Shown: positions 27,251 through 36,528 of the stretch, one piece after another
Position numbering within the stretch: position 1 is the stretch's first letter
Layout of the letters: every line of letters starts with the position of its first letter
Source: Actinophytocola sp963727495
Lineage (GTDB): Bacteria; Actinomycetota; Actinomycetes; Mycobacteriales; Pseudonocardiaceae
Assembly (NCBI GenBank): GCA_963727495.1
Contig: CAVSGQ010000006.1
Coordinates: forward strand, 1,364,001-1,428,000
Direction: 5' to 3'
Length of the DNA: 64,000 bases
Translations under genes and position numbers: made by a program
The notes under the pieces: generated by a model
What the model was told of the DNA's origin: nothing
Database searches by the model: none
The model's input: the letters and a program-made list of their open reading frames with translations, nothing else

Positions 27251-28653
27251 GTGGGGGGGATTCGGGGGATAGCGCGGCGGCTGAGCTGGGGGCTCGCCGA
27301 CCAGGCGGTGTCCAGCCTGAGCAACTTCGTCGTCGGCGTCTTCGTGGCCCGCGAGCTGGGGGTCGCCGCGTTCGGCGTGTTCAGCCTCGCCTGGGTGACC
27401 TACGGCATGGTGCTCAACGTCTCCCGCGGGCTCGCCACCGACCCGCTCACCGTGCGGTTCAGCGGGGTGGCCGAGGGCACCTGGCGGACCGCGTCGGCGC
27501 GCGCGAGCGGCACCGCGGTGCTGGTCGGCGTGGTGTTCGGGCTGCTCAGCATGCTCGCCGGGCTCGCGCTGGGCGGCGCGGTCGGCTCCGCGTTCGTCGC
27601 GCTCGGCGTGGTGGCCCCGGGGCTGCTGCTGCAGGACAGCCTGGCGCTTCGCGTTCTTCGCCCACGGCGAGGGGCACAAGGCGCTGCTCAACGACGTCGT
27701 CTGGGCGGCGGCGATGGTCCCGCTGCTGCTGCTCGCCGCGCGCGGCGGCGACGTCGCCGGCTTCGTGCTCGCGTGGGGCGGCGCGGCGCTGGTCGCCGCG
27801 GCTGTACGGCTGGGTGCAGAGCGGGTTCCTGCCCCGGCTGACCGGCTCCCCCGACTGGCTGCGCCGCCACCGCGACCTCGGCTCGCGGTACATGATCGAG
27901 AACGTCAGCAACAGCGGCGCGTCCCAGCTGCGGATGTACGGCGTCGGCGCGATCGTGGGGCTGTCCGGGGTCGGCGCGATCCGCGGCGCGGAGCTGCTGC
28001 TCGGGCCGTTCCTGGCGCTGCTCATGGGGCTGAACCTGTTCTCCGTGCCGGAGGCGGCCCGGGTGGTGCGCAGTGCGCCGCACCGGCTGCTCCGCTTCTG
28101 CCTGGTGCTCGGCGGCGCGCAGGCGGTCGCCGCGCTCGCCTGGGGCATGGTCCTGCTGTTCATGCCCGACTCGGTCGGCCGGCTGGTGCTCAACGACGTC
28201 TGGGAGCCCGCCGCGCCCCTGATCCTCCCGGTGACGCTGTCGGTCACCGGGGCCGGCATCGTCGCCGGCGCCGCCGCCGGACTGCGCGCTCTCGGCGCCG
28301 CCCGGCGGAGCCTGCGGGCCCAGCTGTTCGCCTCCGCCGGCTACCTCGGCGGCGGTCTCGCCGGCGCGTTCGTCGCCGGGGCCGTGGGCGCGAGCTGGGG
28401 CTCGACGACCGCGATGTGGTGCGGTGCGGCCCTGTGGTGGCTGCAGCTGCGGGCCGGGCTGCGCGAGCACCTCTCCGAGATGACGGTCGTGCTGCCCGCG
28501 GTCACCGAGCCCATCGACGCGGTCACGGAGGAGTTCACGGCGCCCATCCCGGTCGCCCCACGCATCAGGGGCTCGGTCGCGAGCCCCGCCACCCGCCGTG
28601 TCGCCCGCTCCGGCGGGCGGCACCGTCGCGGCACCCACACGCACAGGAAATGA
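27251..28653 (+). CDS. polysaccharide flippase (Wzx/MATE-like), two frameshifts
   Basis: About 466 residues after removing extra bases at 27640-27641 and 27800-27801. About 12 hydrophobic segments (LSNFVVGVFVARELGVAAFG, SWRFAFFAHGEGHKAL after repair, GVGAIRGAELLLGPFLALL). The start GIARRLSWGLADQAVSSLSN is typical of lipopolysaccharide exporters that flip lipid-linked repeat units. GTG start at 27251. The C-terminal 50 residues are basic and cytosolic. Confidence 0.82.
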
Positions 28654-28660
28654 GGATGCC

Positions 28661-29608
28661 ATGACCACCGTGCCCCGGTTGAGCATCGGACTGCCGGTCT
28701 ACAACGGCGAGGAGTACCTGGCCGAGTCGCTCGACGCCCTGCTCGGCCAGAGCTTCACGGACTTCGAGCTGATCATCACCGACAACGCGTCCACCGACGG
28801 CACCGAGGAGATCGCCCGCAAGTACGTCGCCGCGGACTCGCGGGTGCGCTACGAGCGGCTGGCCAGGAACGTCGGCGCGGCGGGCAACCACAACTACGTG
28901 TTCACCCTCGCCCGCGGCGAGCTGTTCAAGTGGGCCTCGCACGACGACCTGTACGGCCGCGAGCTGCTGGCCCGCTGCGTGGCCGCGCTCGACGAGCACC
29001 CGGAGATCGTCCTCGCGCACTCCTGGAACGCGACGATCGACGGCGACGGCACGGTCATCGAGCCGTTCGACTACCGGATGGCCACCGACTCGCCGTCCGC
29101 CCCGGAGCGCTTCCGCGCCCTGCTGTTCGCCCCCGGCGGCGACGACTTCTACGGCGTCATCCGCTCGGCCGCGCTGCGCCGGGTCAAGCCGCACGCCAGC
29201 TACCACCACGCGGACCGCACGTTCGTCATCGACCTGGCCATGCAGGGCCCGTTCCTGCAGGTGCCGGAGCTGCTGTACTTCCGCCGCGACCATCCCACCC
29301 GGGCCGAGCGGGCGAACCCGACCGTGCGCAGCCGCTGCGCCAACCTGGACCCGCGGCGGGCCGACAAGCTGCGCAACCCGGCCGTGCGCCTGCTCGCCGA
29401 GTACGTGCTCGGCTACCTCGACATCATCCGGCGCGCGCCGATCACCGCCGCGGAGAAGCGGCAGTGCTACCGCTACCTCGCCCAGTACCTGACCAACCGG
29501 GCACGGGCCGGGGTGGGCGCGTCGAACGAGGGGATGGCGGTCGCGCCCGACGTGCCGCTGCTGTCCATCGACGGGATCGTGCCCGGACGGGAGGTGAGGA
29601 CCTCTTGA
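28661..29608 (+). CDS. glycosyltransferase family 2
   Basis: 315 residues. GT-A start SIGLPVYNGEEYLAESLDAL, then ITDNASTDGTEEIA and FKWASHDDLY (the DxD-like HDD). Soluble inverting transferase using a nucleotide sugar. The ATG at 28661 follows the flippase stop by 7 bases; its own stop overlaps the pyruvyl transferase TTG. Confidence 0.92.
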   Translation: MTTVPRLSIGLPVYNGEEYLAESLDALLGQSFTDFELIITDNASTDGTEEIARKYVAADSRVRYERLARNVGAAGNHNYVFTLARGELFKWASHDDLYGRELLARCVAALDEHPEIVLAHSWNATIDGDGTVIEPFDYRMATDSPSAPERFRALLFAPGGDDFYGVIRSAALRRVKPHASYHHADRTFVIDLAMQGPFLQVPELLYFRRDHPTRAERANPTVRSRCANLDPRRADKLRNPAVRLLAEYVLGYLDIIRRAPITAAEKRQCYRYLAQYLTNRARAGVGASNEGMAVAPDVPLLSIDGIVPGREVRTS

Positions 29609-30816
29609 CCGGACCACGCATCGGCCTGTTCGGCCTGCTCGGCACCGGCAACTTCGGCAACGACGGCTCGCTGGCCGCCGTGCTCGGCCACCTGCGCGCC
29701 GAGCACCCCGACGCGACCGTGCGGGCGTTCTGCAGCGGGCCGGAGGACGTCACCGAGCGCTTCGGCGTGCCGGCCACGCGGCTGAACTGGTACCGCGCGG
29801 AGTACCGCACCGCGGCCGGGCCGCGCGCGATCCTCCTCAAGGGACTGGGCAAGATCGTCGACGCGTTCCGCACGGCCGCCTGGGTGCGTCGGCAGGACGT
29901 GGTGATCGTGCCGGGGATGGGCGTGCTGGAGTCCTCGCTGCCCATCCGGCCGTGGGGTTTCCCGTACTCGCTGCTGCTGCTGAGCCTGGCCGGCAGGCTG
30001 TTCGGCACCCGCGTGGCGCTGCTCAGCGTCGGCGCCAACGTGATCGAGGACCGGACGACCCGGGCGGTGGTGGTGTACGCGGCGAAGTTCGCCGGCTACC
30101 GCTCCTACCGCGACGAGCTGTCCCGCGAGGCGATGCGCACCATGGGCGTCGACGTCGCCCGCGACCCGGTCTACCCGGACCTGGTGCTCGGCCCGCCGGT
30201 GCCGCAGTCGGCGCGGACCACCGGGATCGTGGGCGTCGGCGTCATGGACTACCACGGCAGCAACGACGACCGCGACCGCGCCGAGGAGATCCACACCGCC
30301 TACGTCGGGCGGATGACGGAGTTCGTCCGACGCATCGCCGAGGGCGGCCGGCGGGTGCGGCTGTTCACCGGGGACCGCTCCGACCAGGTCGTCGCGGAGA
30401 AGATCGCGGCGGAGGTCGGCTCCCCGGCCGTGCAGACCGCCGAGCTGTCCACTCTGGACGAGCTGATGCGCGGGATGGCGGAGGTCGACACCGTCGTGGC
30501 GACCCGCTACCACAACGTGGTGTGCGCGCTGAAGCTCGGCAAGCCGACGGTCTCGGTCGGCTACGCGAGGAAGAACGACGTGCTGATGGCCGACATGGGG
30601 CTCGGCGAGTTCTGCCAGCACGCCCGCGACATCGACGTCGACCTGCTGGTCGAGCAGTTCACCCGGCTCGAGTCGCGGCACGAGGAGCTGAGTGCCACCC
30701 TGGCCGCGCGCAACCTCGAGGCGGCGCGGCGGGTCGAGCAGCAGTTCGCCGAGCTGTCCGCGGTCATCCGGCACGCCACGCCGCGTGCCGCCCGAGTCCC
30801 GCAGGGGGTGGCATGA
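29605..30816 (+). CDS. polysaccharide pyruvyl transferase family protein
   Basis: 403 residues from a TTG at 29605 overlapping the GT2 stop. Start IGLFGLLGTGNFGNDGSLAAVL and later ATRYHNVVCALKLGKPTVSVGY (the conserved R-x-H substrate motif), both typical of the CsaB/WcaK family. It adds ketal pyruvate from phosphoenolpyruvate to a sugar, giving the polymer acidic character. Confidence 0.88.
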   Translation: MTGPRIGLFGLLGTGNFGNDGSLAAVLGHLRAEHPDATVRAFCSGPEDVTERFGVPATRLNWYRAEYRTAAGPRAILLKGLGKIVDAFRTAAWVRRQDVVIVPGMGVLESSLPIRPWGFPYSLLLLSLAGRLFGTRVALLSVGANVIEDRTTRAVVVYAAKFAGYRSYRDELSREAMRTMGVDVARDPVYPDLVLGPPVPQSARTTGIVGVGVMDYHGSNDDRDRAEEIHTAYVGRMTEFVRRIAEGGRRVRLFTGDRSDQVVAEKIAAEVGSPAVQTAELSTLDELMRGMAEVDTVVATRYHNVVCALKLGKPTVSVGYARKNDVLMADMGLGEFCQHARDIDVDLLVEQFTRLESRHEELSATLAARNLEAARRVEQQFAELSAVIRHATPRAARVPQGVA

Positions 30817-31370
30817 AGGTCCATCCGGTACCCGAGATCGTCGGCGCCTTCCTGTTCGAGCCGACGCCGCACGTCGACGAGCGCGGGTTCTTCAGCCGCA
30901 CCTTCGACGCCGAGGCGGCCCGGTCCGTCTGCATCGACCCGGCGGCGTTCGCGCAGGACAGCATCTCCCGGTCCGCCAGGGGTGTCGTGCGCGGCATGCA
31001 CCTGCGGTCCGGCCGCGGCGAGGCCAAGCTGGTGCGCTGCTCCTACGGCCGCGTCTTCGACGTCGTCGTCGACCTGCGGCCGGGCTCGTCGACCTACCGC
31101 AACATGCGCTGCTTCGACCTGTCCGGCGACACCCAGGTGACGCTGTACGTGCCGGCCGGCTGCGCGCACGGCTTCCAGGCGCTCACCGACCCGGCGGACG
31201 TGTCGTACCGGATCGACCGCCCGCACGACCCGTCCGAGGACGTCGCCATCGCCTACGACGACCCGGAGCTGGCTGTCCCGTGGCCGCTCCCCGTCGCACT
31301 CATGTCCGAACGGGACCGGCAGGCACCACCGCTCGCGCAGGCGGTGTCGCCGGGTATGAAGGGGACCTAG
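30813..31370 (+). CDS. dTDP-4-dehydrorhamnose 3,5-epimerase-like protein
   Basis: 185 residues with the RmlC cupin: FEPTPHVDERGFFSRTF, SARGVVRGMHLR (active-site His), FDVVVDLRPGSSTY and VPAGCAHGFQAL. It epimerises a 4-keto sugar at C3 and/or C5. With rfbF in the operon, the substrate may be a CDP-linked instead of a dTDP-linked sugar. ATGA overlap with the pyruvyl transferase. Confidence 0.9.
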   Translation: MKVHPVPEIVGAFLFEPTPHVDERGFFSRTFDAEAARSVCIDPAAFAQDSISRSARGVVRGMHLRSGRGEAKLVRCSYGRVFDVVVDLRPGSSTYRNMRCFDLSGDTQVTLYVPAGCAHGFQALTDPADVSYRIDRPHDPSEDVAIAYDDPELAVPWPLPVALMSERDRQAPPLAQAVSPGMKGT

Positions 31371-31374
31371 GGCC

Positions 31375-32680
31375 ATGGACTTCACGCGCTCCGGTGAGGC
31401 GAACAAGCGGCTGCACGACCTGGTGCCCGGTGGGGCGCACACCTACGCCAAGGGTGAGGACCAGTTCCCGGAGGGGATGGCCCCGGTCGTCTCGCACGGG
31501 CGCGGCGCACACGTCTGGGACGTGGACGGCAACGAGTTCATCGAGTACGGCTCGGGCCTGCGCTCGGTCAGCCTCGGGCACGCCCACCCGCGGGTGGTGG
31601 AGGCGGTGCGGGCCCAGCTGGGGCTGGGCAGCAACTTCGTGCGGCCGAGCGTGATCGAGATCGAGGCGGCGCAACGGTTCCTGACCACGGTGCCGACCGC
31701 GGAGATGGTCAAGTTCGCGAAGAACGGCTCGGACGTGACCACCGCGGCCGTCCGGCTGGCCCGGGCGGCGACCGGGCGCACCCGCGTGGCGATCTGCGCC
31801 GACCACCCGTTCTTCTCCACCGACGACTGGTTCATCGGCACCACCGGCGATGGCCGCCGGCATCCCCGCGGCGATCCGGGACCTGACGGTCACCTTCCCC
31901 TACGGCGACCTGCCGGCCGTCGAGGCGCTGGTGTCCGGCGGGGACGTGGCGTGCGTGATCCTGGAGGCCGCCACGCAGACCGACCCGCCGCCGGGGTACC
32001 TGGAGGGCCTGCGCGAGCTGTGCACCCGGCACGGCGTGGTGCTGGTCTTCGACGAGATGATCACCGGCTTCCGCTGGTCGGAGGCCGGTGCGCAGGGCGT
32101 GTACGGGGTGACGCCGGACCTGTCGACGTTCGGCAAGGCCCTGGGCAACGGCTTCGCCGTCTCCGCCCTCGCCGGCAGGCGCGAGCTGATGGAGATCGGC
32201 GGGCTGCGCGACTCGCGGGAGCGGGCGTTCCTGCTGTCCACCACGCACGGCGCGGAGACCCACGCGCTCGCGGCCGCGATGGCGGTGATGGACACCTACG
32301 TGGAGGAGGACATCACCCACCGGCTGCACGCGATCGGGGCGCGGCTGGCGGCCGGGGTGCGCGCGGCGGCGGCCGGCGCGGGGATCGCCGACCACGTGGT
32401 GGTGCGCGGGCGGCACAGCAACCTCGTGTTCGCCACGTTGGACACCGAGGGCCGCCCGTCCCAGGAGTACCGCACGGTGTTCCTGCGCGAGCTCATCAAG
32501 GGCGGGGTGATCGGTCCCTCGTTCGTGGTCAGCAGCGCGCTCACCGATGTGGACGTGGACCGGACGCTGGAGGTCGTGGCGGGGGCGTGCGCGGTGTACC
32601 GGGACGCGCTCGACGCGGGCGACCCGACCCCGTGGATGGGCGGCCGGCCGGTGAAGCCGGCGCTGCGCCCGTACGCGTGA
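31375..32680 (+). CDS. PLP-dependent class III aminotransferase (HemL-like), frameshifted near 31846
   Basis: About 434 residues after removing one extra G at 31846-31847. Segments: HDLVPGGAHTYAKGEDQFPE, VWDVDGNEFIEYGSGL, VKFAKNGSDVTTAAVRLA, VVLVFDEMITGFR and the PLP lysine in LSTFGKALGNGFA. It resembles glutamate-1-semialdehyde aminomutase, but homologues in sugar clusters act as aminotransferases. True HemL is unlikely given the context. Confidence 0.85.
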
Positions 32681-32855
32681 GATCGCATAGTCGATACCGA
32701 CGGTAGCGAAGAGTAGTCAGAATCCGGACCTAGCGGGGCCCAAAAGGCACAATCGGGCAGCAAGTCCAGGACGTGTGGTCGCGAAGTGTAACGAGCGAAG
32801 TCGAACTATCGAATTCCTCGGAAACAGACCCACCGCGACGCCTGGGAGGGCACCG
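32681..32855 (+). promoter_or_regulatory. short AT-richer intergenic region
   Basis: 175 bp with local AT-rich patches (GATCGCATAGTCGATACC; GAAGAGTAGTCAGAATCC; CTATCGAATTCCTCGG). It breaks the chain of overlapping genes, so the dioxygenase gene probably has its own promoter here. Confidence 0.4.
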
Positions 32856-33773
32856 ATGGCCAACGTCCACATTGACCCCTCGTTCGACGACGGGGAACGT
32901 CGCCGCAGGCTCTTCGCCGGTGACGTGATCGTCTACACGAAGGTTCCCGAGATCCAGGCGTTCGCCGAGTTCACCCGGCAGCTCGTCACCGACGCGCTGG
33001 GCCCGGACCTGCCGACATCGGTGCACACCAGGAGATCCCCGGACGAGCTGGCCGACATCCTGATCGACTTCAAGCCGAAGTTCATCCACCACCCCGAGTC
33101 GATCGCGCACGTGCGGCGCATCGTGACCGCGCTCGGCGCGGGCGCGGACGAGGTGTACGCGGACGTGCCCAAGCTGCGCACGGCGTTCCCGTCCGGCGGT
33201 CTGTCCACCGGCATCGCCTACGCCTTCCAGGCGCATCGCGACACCTGGTACGCCGCGCCGGGCCAGCAGATCAACTGGTGGATGCCGGTGTGGCCGGTGG
33301 CGGAGAACAACATCATGGAGTTCTACCCGCGCTGGTTCGGCAGGGAGATCCCCAACAACAGCGGGGACTACAACTACTACGTGGCGAACGCGTGGCGCGG
33401 GCGCATCAAGGACTTCAGCGGCGCCAAGGACATGCGCGTGCACCCGGCGCCCCTCGAGCCCCTCGGCGCCGACGAGCCGCGGATCACCGTGGTGCCGCCG
33501 GTGGGCGGGATCATGCTGTTCTCCGGCGACCAGCTGCACGCGTCCATCCCGAACACGAGCGCGGCGACCCGCTACAGCATCGACTTCCGCACCGTGCACG
33601 CCGCGGACGTGCGGGACGGGGCCGGCGCGCCCCGCGCCGACGTGCGATGTGTCGGTACCGCGCTGCGCGACTTCCGGCGGCTGTCGGACCTCGCGGAGTT
33701 CACCGAGGACGAGGTCGCGCCCTACGACACGGCCGACGCCGCCGAGGGCATCAAGGTGTACGTGCCGAGCTGA
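32856..33773 (+). CDS. Fe(II)/2-oxoglutarate-type dioxygenase-like protein
   Basis: 305 residues from the ATG at 32856 (GGGAGG upstream). Candidate metal ligands are the HxD of AFQAHRDTWY and the His in MLFSGDQLHASIPNT, with Arg in TRYSIDFR for 2-oxoglutarate, the pattern of phytanoyl-CoA-type dioxygenases. INWWMPVWPVAENNIMEF lies between them. It could hydroxylate or oxidise a sugar or lipid of the polysaccharide. It ends 12 bases from a convergent gene. Confidence 0.72.
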   Translation: MANVHIDPSFDDGERRRRLFAGDVIVYTKVPEIQAFAEFTRQLVTDALGPDLPTSVHTRRSPDELADILIDFKPKFIHHPESIAHVRRIVTALGAGADEVYADVPKLRTAFPSGGLSTGIAYAFQAHRDTWYAAPGQQINWWMPVWPVAENNIMEFYPRWFGREIPNNSGDYNYYVANAWRGRIKDFSGAKDMRVHPAPLEPLGADEPRITVVPPVGGIMLFSGDQLHASIPNTSAATRYSIDFRTVHAADVRDGAGAPRADVRCVGTALRDFRRLSDLAEFTEDEVAPYDTADAAEGIKVYVPS

Positions 33774-33785
33774 CCGGTGCCGGTG

Positions 33786-34532
33786 TCACCGCCGGGTCGC
33801 GGTCCCGCCGGACCGGTCCGCGACCCGGTCGGCGATCCGGTCGACGGCCCAAGCGGTCGGCGGCACCACCGCCAGCGCGGTGCAGAAGCCGCCGATCGTG
33901 TCGGTCGGGTAGTGCGCGTTGAGCAGCACCTGGGACCAGGCCATCGCCGCCGCGGTGGGCACGGTCACCGCGGCGACCAGCACCGCCGCCGCGGTGCCAC
34001 CGAGCCGCCGGCGCTGCGCGAGCACGAACGCAACGGCGAACGCGTAGGCCGTCGCGGAGGCCGTGTGTCCACTGGGGAACGAGAGGAAGCCGTCGTTGAT
34101 CGTGCGGTCCACCAACGGTTTCAGCGCGGTCGTCGCGAGGACCGCCACGCCGGTGCCGGCGACCGCGAGCACCGCGCCGCGGCGGTGGCCCATCCGCACG
34201 AAGGTGACCACGAGCGTGACGAGCACGAGCGTGCTGCCGACGGGCTCGCCGGTGTAGTCGATGATCAGCGCGATCTGGCGCCACGGCGAGTGCAGGTCGA
34301 GCAGCGCGCCGCGGACCGAGACGTCGAACGCGGTGCCCTCGGCGGCCCCGGCGTAGAGCACGCCGAGGACCACCACGACGGCGGCGGACAGCACGGACAC
34401 GACACCCAGGGGCAGGCGCGCGGATTTCGGCAGGGCCGCCGGAGCACGCACGTCACCGTTTGTCTCCGAACCGGTCCGCACATCTGGTGAGTCGCGCCGC
34501 AGGTCACGTTTGTTTCGCGACCCGGCGTCCAC
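33786..34532 (-). CDS. PAP2-family membrane phosphatase
   Basis: Up to 248 residues from the GTG at 34532. Five to six transmembrane helices. The phosphatase signature is visible: KPLVDRTIN, FPSGHTASATA and NAHYPTDTIGG. It dephosphorylates lipid pyrophosphates, for example undecaprenyl pyrophosphate released by polymerisation, which fits the polysaccharide locus. The 34-50 residues before the first helix may be non-coding. Confidence 0.88.
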   Translation of the reverse strand: MDAGSRNKRDLRRDSPDVRTGSETNGDVRAPAALPKSARLPLGVVSVLSAAVVVVLGVLYAGAAEGTAFDVSVRGALLDLHSPWRQIALIIDYTGEPVGSTLVLVTLVVTFVRMGHRRGAVLAVAGTGVAVLATTALKPLVDRTINDGFLSFPSGHTASATAYAFAVAFVLAQRRRLGGTAAAVLVAAVTVPTAAAMAWSQVLLNAHYPTDTIGGFCTALAVVPPTAWAVDRIADRVADRSGGTATRR

Positions 34533-34587
34533 GGTAACGGCGGGCAGTTACGGCCCGAATCCATAAAGGAGCGGAAGGGAACCCACG

Positions 34588-34839
34588 ATGCGCCTGCGAT
34601 CAACCGAGCTATCCACCCGGACAATCGGTGGTGAGACCATCGTTCTGAGCCTGCCCGACTCCCGGTACTTCTCGGTCACCGGCATCGGGTCCCGGGTGTT
34701 CGAGCTGCTCGGCGAGGAACGCACGATGGACGAGCTCGTCGAGACCGTCGTCGGTGAGTACGACGTCGACGCCGCGACCGCGCGCCGCGACATCGAGAAG
34801 TTCGTCGACCGGCTGCGCGACGCGCGGCTGCTCGTGTGA
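34588..34839 (+). CDS. PqqD-family leader-recognition protein (lasso B1)
   Basis: 83 residues, a complete PqqD/RRE fold: LSTRTIGGETIVLSLPDSRY, FSVTGIGSRVFELLGEERTM, then DELVETVVGEYDVDAATARR and a final helix. In split lasso systems this small protein binds the leader peptide (through the conserved YxxP region) and delivers it to the B2 protease. Its stop overlaps the B2 start. Confidence 0.93.
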   Translation: MRLRSTELSTRTIGGETIVLSLPDSRYFSVTGIGSRVFELLGEERTMDELVETVVGEYDVDAATARRDIEKFVDRLRDARLLV

Positions 34840-35288
34840 TGACCGCGACCGTGCCGGAGCGGATGACCCTGCGCCGCCGGGTGCGGGTGGTGCTCGAGCT
34901 GGCCCACGCGGCGTGCTGGATCGCCGTGATCGAGGTCATGCTGCGCACCGGTGAGCTGCCGGCGACGTGCCGGCGGCTGGGCATCGCCTGCGACCTGGAA
35001 AGCGCCGCGCCGGCCGCGACCGAGCGCGCCGTGCTGCCGCGCAACACCCGGCCCGCGGTGCTCGCCGCCTGCGTGGTGGCCGCCCGCTGGCCGGCCGGCG
35101 ACACCTGCCTGCGCCGCTGCCTGCTGATCGGGCACCGGCTGCGCCGGCTGGGCCCGGTGCTGCGCATCGGCGTGCGCCGCGACGCCACGGGCGAGTTCGC
35201 CGCGCACTCGTGGCTCGAGATCGCCGGGCGCACGCTGGACACCGAGTCGGCGAACTACACCCCGCTGGGCACGGTGGGCCGGCCGTGA
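34836..35288 (+). CDS. lasso peptide leader protease (B2, transglutaminase-like)
   Basis: 150 residues. The C-terminal transglutaminase-like fold carries the expected catalytic triad: Cys91 in GDTCLRRCLLIG, His124 in FAAHSWLEI and Asp136 in GRTLDTES. It cuts the leader from the precursor before cyclisation. Starts at GTG 34836 (GTGA overlap with B1) or ATG 34839. The kinase follows with another GTGA overlap. Confidence 0.94.
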   Translation: MMTATVPERMTLRRRVRVVLELAHAACWIAVIEVMLRTGELPATCRRLGIACDLESAAPAATERAVLPRNTRPAVLAACVVAARWPAGDTCLRRCLLIGHRLRRLGPVLRIGVRRDATGEFAAHSWLEIAGRTLDTESANYTPLGTVGRP

Positions 35289-36217
35289 CCGAGTGCTACC
35301 TGGCCTACGGGCTGCTGATCGCGAGCGATGTCGAGCTGCCGCTTCCCGAGGGTGGAGGCGGCGAGCCGGACCTCGTCCTGCGCCGCGGCGCGGACCGTCC
35401 GGTGCCCGTCGAGCGGCCGGGCGGGGACCGGCTCGCCGAGGTCTGCCGGGCGGACGGCTCGGTGTTCTACACGCTCGGCCGCGACGGCGAGCGCACGGTG
35501 CTGCGCTACCCCGGCGTGTGCGAGTTCACCGGCGACCGGCGGCTCGCCGACGTCTCCGTGCACCTCGCGCCCGGGGCGGACGAGGGCCTGCTGTCGGTGC
35601 TGATCTCCGGGACGCTGCTGGCCGTGCACCTGATGCTGCGCCACGAGCTGGTGCTGCACGCGAGCGCGGTCCGCGTGGACGGGCGGGCCGTCGCGTTCGT
35701 CGGCTCGTCCGGGATGGGCAAGTCGACGCTGGCGGCGGCGCTGTGCGAGCTGGGCTGCGGCCTGGTATCCGACGACCTGCTGCGGGTGGACCGCGCGGAC
35801 GGCACCACGATGCTCGCGCACCCCGGCGGCACCGAGAACCGCCTGCGGCCCAGCGCCCGCGACCTCGCGGACACGGCCCCCGCCGGCGCGGTCCGGGAGA
35901 CCGCGGACGGCCGGCTCGCGCTGCGCCCGCGCGCGGGCACCGACGCCCCGCTGCCGCTCGCCGCGTGCGTGGTGCCCCGGCCGAGCCGGGAGGTCACCGA
36001 GGTGACCGCGCGCCGCCTGGGGCCCGCCGAGGCGCTGCTGCGGCTGAGCCGCTACCCCCGCGTGCTCGGCTGGACCGACGCCGACTCGCTGGGCGCCGCG
36101 TTCCAGTCGCTGGCCGACCTCGTCGAGCGGGTGCCGGTGTTCGAGGCGACGATCCCCTGGGGCCCGCCCTTCGCCGACGGTGTCCTGTCCGGCCTCCTCG
36201 CCGCCGTCCTCCCCTGA
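35285..36217 (+). CDS. HPr-kinase-like lasso precursor kinase
   Basis: 310 residues. Walker A P-loop FVGSSGMGKST (about 138-148), preceded by LVLHASAV and followed by GLVSDDLLRV, the layout of HPr kinase/phosphorylase C-terminal domains. In the paeninodin system such a kinase (PadeK, ThcoK, SyanK) phosphorylates the C-terminal Ser of the precursor. The precursor here ends in Ser45, so the same reaction is predicted. No phosphotransferase-system genes are nearby, so a metabolic HprK role is unlikely. Its stop runs directly into a repeat array. Confidence 0.88.
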   Translation: MTECYLAYGLLIASDVELPLPEGGGGEPDLVLRRGADRPVPVERPGGDRLAEVCRADGSVFYTLGRDGERTVLRYPGVCEFTGDRRLADVSVHLAPGADEGLLSVLISGTLLAVHLMLRHELVLHASAVRVDGRAVAFVGSSGMGKSTLAAALCELGCGLVSDDLLRVDRADGTTMLAHPGGTENRLRPSARDLADTAPAGAVRETADGRLALRPRAGTDAPLPLAACVVPRPSREVTEVTARRLGPAEALLRLSRYPRVLGWTDADSLGAAFQSLADLVERVPVFEATIPWGPPFADGVLSGLLAAVLP

Positions 36218-36368
36218 CCCGACCCCTGGCATCGCCGACCCGACCCGTGGCGCGGTCGACCCGACTCGTGGCGCGGTCGAGCCGACCTGTGGCGCCTGGC
36301 GCGGTCGAGCCGACCCGTGGCGCGGTCGAGCCTGACCCGTGGCGCGGTCGAGCCGACCTCGTGGCGCG
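36216..36368 (+). repeat. 21-bp tandem repeat array, left arm of convergent locus 2
   Basis: Seven units of 21-28 bp starting in the kinase stop codon. The unit begins GA(C/G)CCGACC and continues with STGGC; the first unit ends CTGGCATCGCC, as in the array at 13.5 kb. Two units carry a single extra base and one has a 7-bp internal duplication. The plus-strand orientation points away from the kinase gene. Confidence 0.9.
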
Positions 36369-36379
36369 GCCGATCGATG

Positions 36380-36404
36380 CGCCGGGGCGAATCCCCGCAT
36401 CGCC
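36380..36404. terminator. central hairpin between the two repeat arms
   Basis: CGCCGGGGCGAATCCCCG lies inside GATGCG ... CGCATC, giving nested inverted repeats between the left and right arms of the array. It could end transcription from both sides. There is no T run. Confidence 0.45.
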
Positions 36405-36423
36405 AGTCGGCGTCGCGTGAGGG

Positions 36424-36528
36424 GTCGGCTCGGTGGTGCGTGGGGGGTCGGGTCGGTGGTGTGGGGGGTCGGCTCGGTGGTGTGGGGGGTCGGGTCGGTC
36501 GGGTGGCGGGTCGGGTCGGCGGGGTGGG
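36424..36528 (-). repeat. 21-bp tandem repeat array, right arm of convergent locus 2
   Basis: Five units spaced 21 bp (one 23 bp), reading on the minus strand as GA(C/G)CCGACC followed by a C-rich segment (CCCCACACCACC type). The array touches the stop codon of the ABC exporter gene. It mirrors the right arm at 13.7-13.8 kb. Confidence 0.9.

Noticed and set aside
31375..32680. Haem-pathway HemL
   Set aside because: No other haem genes nearby. The position between the 3,5-epimerase and dioxygenase in a sugar locus suggests a sugar aminotransferase.
35285..36217. Metabolic HPr kinase/phosphorylase
   Set aside because: No ptsH/ptsI or carbon-control genes nearby. The gene overlaps the lasso B2 gene and a Ser-ending lasso precursor lies in the same cluster, so a precursor kinase fits better.
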